A stretch of DNA of 64,000 nucleotides from Longispora albida DSM 44784 (GTDB lineage: Bacteria > Actinomycetota > Actinomycetes > Mycobacteriales > Micromonosporaceae), in assembly GCF_000379825.1 (NCBI RefSeq), contig NZ_KB903814.1, positions 372,001 through 436,000 on the forward strand, written 5' to 3'. Of the stretch, positions 59,717-64,000 are shown piece by piece (within the stretch, counting starts at the first letter, position 1; every line of letters starts with the position of its first letter). The notes under the pieces are model-generated. The model was not told the DNA's origin, made no database searches, and saw only the letters and a program-made list of their open reading frames with translations. Made by a program: the position numbers and the translations under genes.

Positions 59717-61177
59717 TCAGTGCGCCCTGATCGTGACGCCGTCGATCACGGTGACCGGGGGCATCTCGTCGGCGGGTGCCTTCCAGAACGACTCGCTGAT
59801 CCACGGCAGCCTGCGGTGCCAGCCACCAGCGTCCAGCACGCACCCGGTCACCGGAGCCGCCTCGTCCAGCCGGGCGACGGCCTGCGTCACGTCGCCCCGG
59901 CGTGACCGGCGTTCCTCCCCCAGGAACAGCACCAGGTCGGCATGCGAGGCGAGCACCTCGGCATACGCGCCGTCCAGTATGGATGGTCCGGCGATGACCA
60001 CGTACGGGGCCTCGTGCCGCAGCATGGCCAGCAGCCGGCCGAGTTCCGGGTCGTTGACGGTGCGGAAGTCGTCGGGCGCGCCCGGCGGGATCGCCCGCAG
60101 GCCGAGCACCCGGGTCGCCGTGACGGTCTCCGCCAGCCCGGCCCGCCCGGCCAGCACGTCGGTCAGCCCGGCGGCCTCGCTTACCGCGCCCAGGCCAGCG
60201 TCGAGGGGCTGCGCAGGGTCCGCGCCGACCAGCAGCACCTGGTGCCCGCTGTGGGCGATGGCAGCCGCGAGGTTCGCCGCGAGCACGTTGCGGTGTTCCC
60301 TGCCCGCGCTGGTCACCAGGATCATCCGGGCCGCGCCGTTCCCCAGGTTGCCGAACCGGAGTTCCAGGTCGCCGGTCCTGCCGCGCGCCGCCGGGGTGGC
60401 CGGCCAGTAGTCCTGGTTCTCCGCGACCCGTAACAGCCGGGCCAGCAGGTCGTGGTACGCGCGCTCCGGCGGCGACCCGGGGCTGTGCACGACCGGCACG
60501 TGCCCGGCGACGGCCGGCTGCCGGTACCGGAAGGGAGGGATCACGCCGAGCAGCGGCGCACCGGTCAGCTCGGCGAGCTGCCGCGGGCTGCGTACCCGGT
60601 CGTCGAGGCGGCGGCGGGCCAGCGCCGTCACGGCACCGATCCCGACTCCCACCACGAGCGCGGCTGACAGGTCGACCGCGTGGTTCGGGCTGACCGGAGT
60701 CTGCGGCAGCGGGGCCTGCGTGATCACCTCGGCGGCGGACGTCGCCGTCGCGCCGGCCTGGGCCTGCTTCTGTCCATTGCGGACGGCCACGTACGCGGTC
60801 GCGACGGCCTGCGCCCTGCGCTGCGCGTCGCCGGGGTCCTCGCGGGTGGCCGCGATCCGCAGGACGGTCGTGTCGACCGGTACGGTCACGGACAGCCCGC
60901 CGCCCATGTCCTCCGGCGTGACGCCGAGCCGGCTGGCCGCCTGGGTCAGCACGGCCTGCGAGGTGGCGATGGTGCGCTCGGTACCCATGTCCGGCGCCAG
61001 GTTCGGCGAGGCCGAGATCGTGACGAGGACGTCGGCTGCCGAGCGGTAGAGCGGAGTCCGGCTCCACGAGTACGCAGCCGCGCCGATCAGCACGGCCGCT
61101 GTGATCAGGCCGATCCAGCCCGCGCTCGCGAGCAGCCGCCGGGCGGAGCCGGAGTTCACATGCGCTGCCTGTGCCAT
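59717..61177 (-). CDS. Wzz/CpsD-like polysaccharide co-polymerase with degenerate nucleotide site
   Basis: The 486-residue protein has a membrane helix (about 20-40), an extracellular Wzz-like domain with coiled-coil potential (about 45-170), a PxxP-flanked second helix (about 175-195, PQTPVSPNHAVDLSAALVV) and a cytoplasmic BY-kinase-like domain. The usual Walker A (SxxPGEGKS/T) is replaced by SAGREHRN and the Walker A' VLLVDAD by VLLVGAD, and there is no tyrosine-rich tail, so kinase activity is unlikely. It would set chain length together with the polymerase. The ATG at 61177 is preferred (GAGGGG 10 bases upstream) over the GTG at 61186. Confidence 0.85.
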   Translation of the reverse strand: MAQAAHVNSGSARRLLASAGWIGLITAAVLIGAAAYSWSRTPLYRSAADVLVTISASPNLAPDMGTERTIATSQAVLTQAASRLGVTPEDMGGGLSVTVPVDTTVLRIAATREDPGDAQRRAQAVATAYVAVRNGQKQAQAGATATSAAEVITQAPLPQTPVSPNHAVDLSAALVVGVGIGAVTALARRRLDDRVRSPRQLAELTGAPLLGVIPPFRYRQPAVAGHVPVVHSPGSPPERAYHDLLARLLRVAENQDYWPATPAARGRTGDLELRFGNLGNGAARMILVTSAGREHRNVLAANLAAAIAHSGHQVLLVGADPAQPLDAGLGAVSEAAGLTDVLAGRAGLAETVTATRVLGLRAIPPGAPDDFRTVNDPELGRLLAMLRHEAPYVVIAGPSILDGAYAEVLASHADLVLFLGEERRSRRGDVTQAVARLDEAAPVTGCVLDAGGWHRRLPWISESFWKAPADEMPPVTVIDGVTIRAH

Positions 61178-61178
61178 C

Positions 61179-62624
61179 TCAGGCACCCCCTCGTGCGGTG
61201 GTGGTGGTGTGGCCGGTCCGGGCGAACCCCAGGCCGGCGAGGGCGAGCATGCCGAAGAACGCGTCGGCTGAGCCCCGGTACGTGAGGTGCGGGTCGAAGG
61301 CCATCAGCACCGTCAGGGACAGCATCGCGGCGAACACGGCCGTGGCCGCGGCCCCGCGCGGGCCTGCGAGGGTGGCGCGGGCACTCCGCCAGGCCGCGCC
61401 GAACACGGCTGCGGAGAAGTACAGGAAGGCGGCCAGCAGCGGGATCCCGCCGCCCCACAGGAGCCAGGTGTGCCCGCTCTCGATCCACGCGTAGCCGGTG
61501 ATCTCGCCCCGCACCGGCACCCGGGCGCTGGGCCGGACGCCGAGCACGAAGTTCCAGTTCGAGAACAGCTCCGGCCAGAAGTGGGTCCGCAGGTTGTTCA
61601 GGCGGCCGACCCAGCTCTCCGGGATGCCCGACGCCGACTGGAACCCGCTCAGCCTGCGCTCGATCACCGGGCGGAGCAGCGGGTACGCGGCCAGGCCTCC
61701 CAGCACCGCCGCGCCGATCAGCTTCGGCCGGGAGGTGACGACGGCCAGTCCCGCGATGCCGATCAGCAGGCCGAGGGTGCTGGAGAACTCGCCGGACGAC
61801 GCGGCTCCGACCGCGAAGAGCAGCCCGAGGGCGGCCAGGATCATCCGGTACCGGCCGTCACCGGCCCGCACCAGCAGGCCCCACGCCACGCCGAGGTTCA
61901 GCACCATGAGGTCGGCGACCGCTCCGGGCAGGCCGAGCGTGGAGGCGCCCTGGCCGGTCCGGTGCTGCGCGGCCTCACTGTTGCCCAGCGCGAGACTGAT
62001 CCGGTCCATTTTCTCCGGTACCCCGAAGAGGCCGACAGCCTGCGGGATGGCGATCAGGGCGACCAGCGCCGCCGTGCCCATCGACACCCACAGCGCCCGG
62101 CGGACCTGCTCGCCCGTCTTCACGGCCACGCGGACGATCACGTAGAGCCCGAGGAACTTCCACAGCACCAGCGCGTGCAGCACGTCGTCGGTGTCGATCG
62201 GCCTGCTCTGGACGGCCATCCAGGTCAGCGGGAGCACCGAGCTGGCGATCGCCATGAGCACGACGCCCAGCTCCACTCTGGACAGACGCGGCCAGCGCAG
62301 CGTGCCGTCCCACCGGAGGAACCCCCTGGCCGCGAGCGTCGCGCCCGCGAGCAGCAGGATCGCCTCGCTCGGCCGGAGGACCGGGATGATCGCGTCGCGC
62401 TCGATCCCGCCCAGGATCGGTGTCAGCCCGATCAGGCCGTACGCCGCGACGGCTGGCCGGACCCAGATCACAGCCGCGCACAGCCCCGCGACGCACGCTC
62501 CCAGTAGCAGGAGAGGCTGCCAGGCGACCAGCACGCCGAGCAGCACGGCACCGGGCACGCCTGCCACGGTGAGCAGCCGGCGCGCGGGATACGGCCGGTA
62601 CCTGAGGTACTCGACGGTGCTCAC
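61179..62624 (-). CDS. O-antigen ligase/polymerase-like membrane protein
   Basis: This 481-residue protein has about 11-12 membrane segments with a large outward loop near residues 320-400 that contains PESWVGRLNNLRTHFWPELFSNW and ESGHTWLLWGGGI. The loop with conserved Arg/His and the position in the operon fit Wzy polymerases and WaaL-type ligases of PF04932. It links repeat units after flipping. The GTG at 62624 overlaps the flippase stop by 4 bp (GTGA). Confidence 0.85.
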   Translation of the reverse strand: MSTVEYLRYRPYPARRLLTVAGVPGAVLLGVLVAWQPLLLLGACVAGLCAAVIWVRPAVAAYGLIGLTPILGGIERDAIIPVLRPSEAILLLAGATLAARGFLRWDGTLRWPRLSRVELGVVLMAIASSVLPLTWMAVQSRPIDTDDVLHALVLWKFLGLYVIVRVAVKTGEQVRRALWVSMGTAALVALIAIPQAVGLFGVPEKMDRISLALGNSEAAQHRTGQGASTLGLPGAVADLMVLNLGVAWGLLVRAGDGRYRMILAALGLLFAVGAASSGEFSSTLGLLIGIAGLAVVTSRPKLIGAAVLGGLAAYPLLRPVIERRLSGFQSASGIPESWVGRLNNLRTHFWPELFSNWNFVLGVRPSARVPVRGEITGYAWIESGHTWLLWGGGIPLLAAFLYFSAAVFGAAWRSARATLAGPRGAAATAVFAAMLSLTVLMAFDPHLTYRGSADAFFGMLALAGLGFARTGHTTTTARGGA

Positions 62625-64000
62625 GACCGCCCCCGCAGGCTCTTGAACCCGCCGGCCACCAGCGCCAGCTCGGGGGCGCGCAGCAGTACCTGCACGGCCA
62701 GGAACAGCCCGGCCGCGACACACACGGCGGCCAGGAGCCCGGCTCCGGTACCGAGCGGCGCGCCGACCAGGTCCGGCACCGTCACCGACGTCAGCCAGGC
62801 CGGCCCGGCCAGCACCACGGCACCGGCCGCGGTCCGCCCGGCCGAGGTCAGCAGCTTGCGGCGGGCGGGCGCGCGGTCACGCCAGATCCGGGTACTGAGG
62901 ACGATCGCGGCGGCCACCGCCCCGGCCGAGTACGCGAGGCCGAGGATCGCCAGCACGGCCGTCCCCTCGGCCGGCAGCGCCAGGCTCGCGACCGTCAGGC
63001 ACGTACCGGCCCCGACGACCGTCGACCACAGCGGCGACCGGGTGTCCTCCCGCGCGTAGCTCGCGTACGTGCTGATCGAGAAGATGGTCTCCCCGATGAC
63101 AGCCGCAGCGAGACCGGCCAGCGCGGCGGCGATCAGCGCCGTGCCGCCCGGCCCCATCCGGCCTGCCGAGACGAGCCCGGCGAGCGGGCCGGCCATGACG
63201 AAGTAGATGACAGCGACGGGGACCGTCACGAACAGTCCGAGGCTGAGCCCACCCGCGAGGGTGCCGGCGAACCCGGCTCGGTCGCCGTCCCGGTGCATCC
63301 GGGCCAGCCGGGGTAGCGCCGCGAGCGCGAACGGTACCGCGCCGAGCGCGTTGATGACGTAGCAGAAGCTCAGCGCGAGCTGGAACGCCACGACCCCGCC
63401 CGGCACCCGGTTCGCGATGGCGAGCAGCACCACGAGCTGCCCGGCGGCCAGCGCGGCCTGGATCACGGACGGCACGGCCCGGCGGATCAGCGTCCTGGCT
63501 TCCGGGTCACGCCAGCCGGCCCTGGGGACGAGCGTCACACCGGCCCGCCGGGCACCGGCCCACTGCACGGCCGCGTGGAGGACGACGGCCAGCGTGGTAC
63601 CGATGCCCAGCGGGACTATCCGGCTGGGGTCTCCGATCGCCAGGAGCACGGCGATGATGCCCAGGTTCTCGATGGCCGGAGCCCCGGCCGCGAGCGCGAA
63701 CCGGCGGTGGGCGTTCATCACCGCCACGGACGTGGCGACGACGGCGTAGCAGAACAGCTGCGGGACGAACAGCGCCAGCAGCACCCGGGCCTGGCCCTGC
63801 TGCCCAGCGCCCAGCGCCAGCGGCCCGGCGAGGACGGTGACCGGGACGAGCACGGCCAGGCCCAGCCAGGCGACGCCGAGGAAGCCGCCAGCGAGCCGAA
63901 CGGATCCGGCCCGGTCTCCGAGGTCGATGGACTTCACCAGGGCCGGGACGAGCAGCGAGGAGAACAGCGCCCCGCCGAGCAGCCCGTAGAACACGAGGTT
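62621..64000 (-). CDS. MurJ/MVF-type lipid flippase (C-terminal part)
   Basis: The visible 459 codons continue past the right edge of the window, so the N-terminus is missing. About 12 membrane segments are visible. The opening FYGLLGGALFSSLLVPALVK matches the second helix region of MurJ (MviN) family proteins, where GLLSGGLFAAFVPVF-like residues are common, and VFQLALSFCYV follows later. In this operon it is more likely to flip the lipid-linked exopolysaccharide unit than lipid II, because the polymerase and Wzz-like genes are directly coupled downstream. This functional choice is inference. Confidence 0.85.
   Translation of the reverse strand, partial: NLVFYGLLGGALFSSLLVPALVKSIDLGDRAGSVRLAGGFLGVAWLGLAVLVPVTVLAGPLALGAGQQGQARVLLALFVPQLFCYAVVATSVAVMNAHRRFALAAGAPAIENLGIIAVLLAIGDPSRIVPLGIGTTLAVVLHAAVQWAGARRAGVTLVPRAGWRDPEARTLIRRAVPSVIQAALAAGQLVVLLAIANRVPGGVVAFQLALSFCYVINALGAVPFALAALPRLARMHRDGDRAGFAGTLAGGLSLGLFVTVPVAVIYFVMAGPLAGLVSAGRMGPGGTALIAAALAGLAAAVIGETIFSISTYASYAREDTRSPLWSTVVGAGTCLTVASLALPAEGTAVLAILGLAYSAGAVAAAIVLSTRIWRDRAPARRKLLTSAGRTAAGAVVLAGPAWLTSVTVPDLVGAPLGTGAGLLAAVCVAAGLFLAVQVLLRAPELALVAGGFKSLRGRS

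Overview
The window is high-GC DNA (roughly 70 percent GC by eye) with GTG and TTG starts, Shine-Dalgarno-led genes, many 4-bp ATGA/GTGA gene overlaps, an AfsR/SARP regulator, S12 serine hydrolases, secreted hydrolases and a hybrid NRPS/PKS cluster. Together these point to the chromosome of a filamentous actinomycete (Streptomyces- or Micromonosporaceae-like). I cannot name the genus. I see no rRNA, tRNA, CRISPR array, origin or complete insertion sequence. Coding density is high and most gaps are short.

Layout. 1-0.8 kb: the start of a ClgR-like XRE regulator (runs off the left edge) and a DUF3040 membrane protein. 0.9-8.2 kb: a five-gene minus-strand operon (SWIM protein, 461-aa partner, VWA protein, MoxR-type AAA+ ATPase, DUF5682 protein) that resembles the enterobacterial yehLMPQ locus. 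8.3-13.2 kb: an S12 hydrolase, a membrane-anchored beta-propeller-like protein, a YeiH-type exporter plus thiol dioxygenase operon, and a small secreted protein. 13.6-19.7 kb: a large AfsR/SARP regulator, a methyltransferase-MFS pair, a small conserved-looking protein and a Nudix hydrolase. 19.70-19.86 kb: a 163-bp MITE-like element with 17-bp terminal inverted repeats, a TTA target duplication and a nested 21-bp hairpin, sitting exactly between two convergent genes. 19.9-21.0 kb: an HhH-GPD protein and an ASCH protein.

21.0-32.0 kb is a compact hybrid biosynthetic cluster on two divergent operons: KS-AT-ACP, A-T and type II thioesterase on the minus strand; A-T-C, cytochrome P450 and MFS exporter on the plus strand. 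Read by domain logic (A-T-C, then A-T, then KS-AT-ACP) it would make a malonate-extended dipeptide, with no in-line releasing domain. 

32.2-51.3 kb is mixed: a DUF485/ActP acetate-type symporter operon, a proline-rich membrane protein, an NmrA-like reductase, two more S12 hydrolases, a secreted esterase, an OmpR-type two-component pair, a frameshifted subtilisin-like protease, a metzincin-type metalloprotease, a TrmB/LuxR regulator, an MscS channel, a GH18 chitinase, a YchJ protein and a nucleotide-kinase-like protein. Several convergent pairs are separated by perfect stem-loops. 51.8-64 kb is a minus-strand exopolysaccharide operon (MurJ-like flippase, polymerase, Wzz-like protein with a degenerate nucleotide site, GT4, FAD oxidoreductase, ATP-grasp ligase, polysaccharide deacetylase) that continues into a NarL-type response regulator and a CHASE histidine kinase.
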